Positions 63,688 through 64,000 of a stretch of DNA of 64,000 nucleotides are shown one piece after another. This stretch comes from Amoebidium appalachense (Eukaryota; Ichthyosporea): NCBI GenBank assembly GCA_963693365.1, contig CAVNZM010000003.1, positions 14,694,001-14,758,000 of the forward strand. Direction: 5' to 3'. The first letter of the stretch is position 1, and every line of letters begins with the position of its first letter. The position numbers and the translations under genes were made by a program. The notes under the pieces were generated by a model. It saw only the letters and a list, made by a program, of their open reading frames with translations. It had not been told where the DNA came from and ran no database searches.

Positions 63688-63765
<78 letters not shown>
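63688..63765. repeat. Uninterrupted run of about 78 G
   Basis: This is the longest homopolymer in the window. It directly follows a (GT)n tract, inside what would be the intron upstream of the exon at 63376-63540. Confidence 0.97.
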
Positions 63766-63766
<1 letters not shown>

Positions 63767-63889
63767 GCGGGCCAGGGCAGGGATTGGGGGGGAGGGGGGG
63801 GGGGTTGTTGAGCAGTCACATGATATCAACGTAAGTGCGCGCAACCCGGAACCGTTTGCACGTACACGCTAGGCAGACGCAGTCGCACA

Positions 63890-63966
63890 CTCATACGCAC
63901 ACACACGCACACGCGCGTGCACACGCACGCGCACACACACACACACAACACACACACACACACACA

Positions 63967-63998
<32 letters not shown>

Positions 63999-64000
63999 GT
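63890..64000. repeat. (CA)n microsatellite at the window edge
   Basis: CA repeats with a few G and T interruptions run off the end of the window. Confidence 0.97.

Overview
This window is nuclear DNA of a microbial eukaryote, most likely a protist or alga. The evidence is GT-AG spliced genes with many exons, a polyubiquitin gene, an exosome RRP41 gene, an inositol 5-phosphatase and a MYND zinc-finger protein; no operons or bacterial signals are visible. I cannot place the lineage. The most obvious property of the DNA is extreme low complexity: (CA/GT)n, (TC/GA)n and very long homopolymeric G or C tracts fill most introns and intergenic space and create many spurious open frames. LAYOUT. 1-2.8 kb (+): 3' part of a gene with seven tandem Cys-x-His...Cys-x2-Cys zinc repeats. 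4.4-6.6 kb (+): two-exon DinB-superfamily protein. 6.6-12.1 kb: no gene seen. 12.3-14.4 kb (+): complete four-exon secreted haem peroxidase. 19.0-21.8 kb (+): tandem paralogue with identical exon 1 and 2 lengths whose expected ATG reads ATA. 24.5-30.4 kb (-): RRP41, reconstructed in phase over seven exons except its last few residues. 33.1-35.7 kb (-): complete four-exon MYND protein. 35.8-39.8 kb: no gene. 39.9-55.0 kb (-): one inositol-polyphosphate 5-phosphatase gene of about 20 exons over 15 kb. 56.9-58.0 kb (-): intronless five-unit polyubiquitin. 58.1-63.4 kb: mostly low-complexity. 63.4 kb (-): one internal exon of an unrecognised gene that continues past the window. COMMON THEMES. (1) Introns often open with a C-run just after the donor and end in (CA)nCAG. 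(2) A dispersed SINE-like element ending in a poly-C tail occurs about a dozen times; all six copies inside introns lie in the sense orientation, and two place their tail where a polypyrimidine tract is expected. (3) Exon edges carrying splice sites are repeatedly duplicated into the neighbouring intron: six cases in three genes. Theme 3 is the most unusual structure here and may be a record of intron growth or of decoy splice sites. The genes are housekeeping or signalling genes with no visible shared pathway; the two peroxidases are a local duplication.
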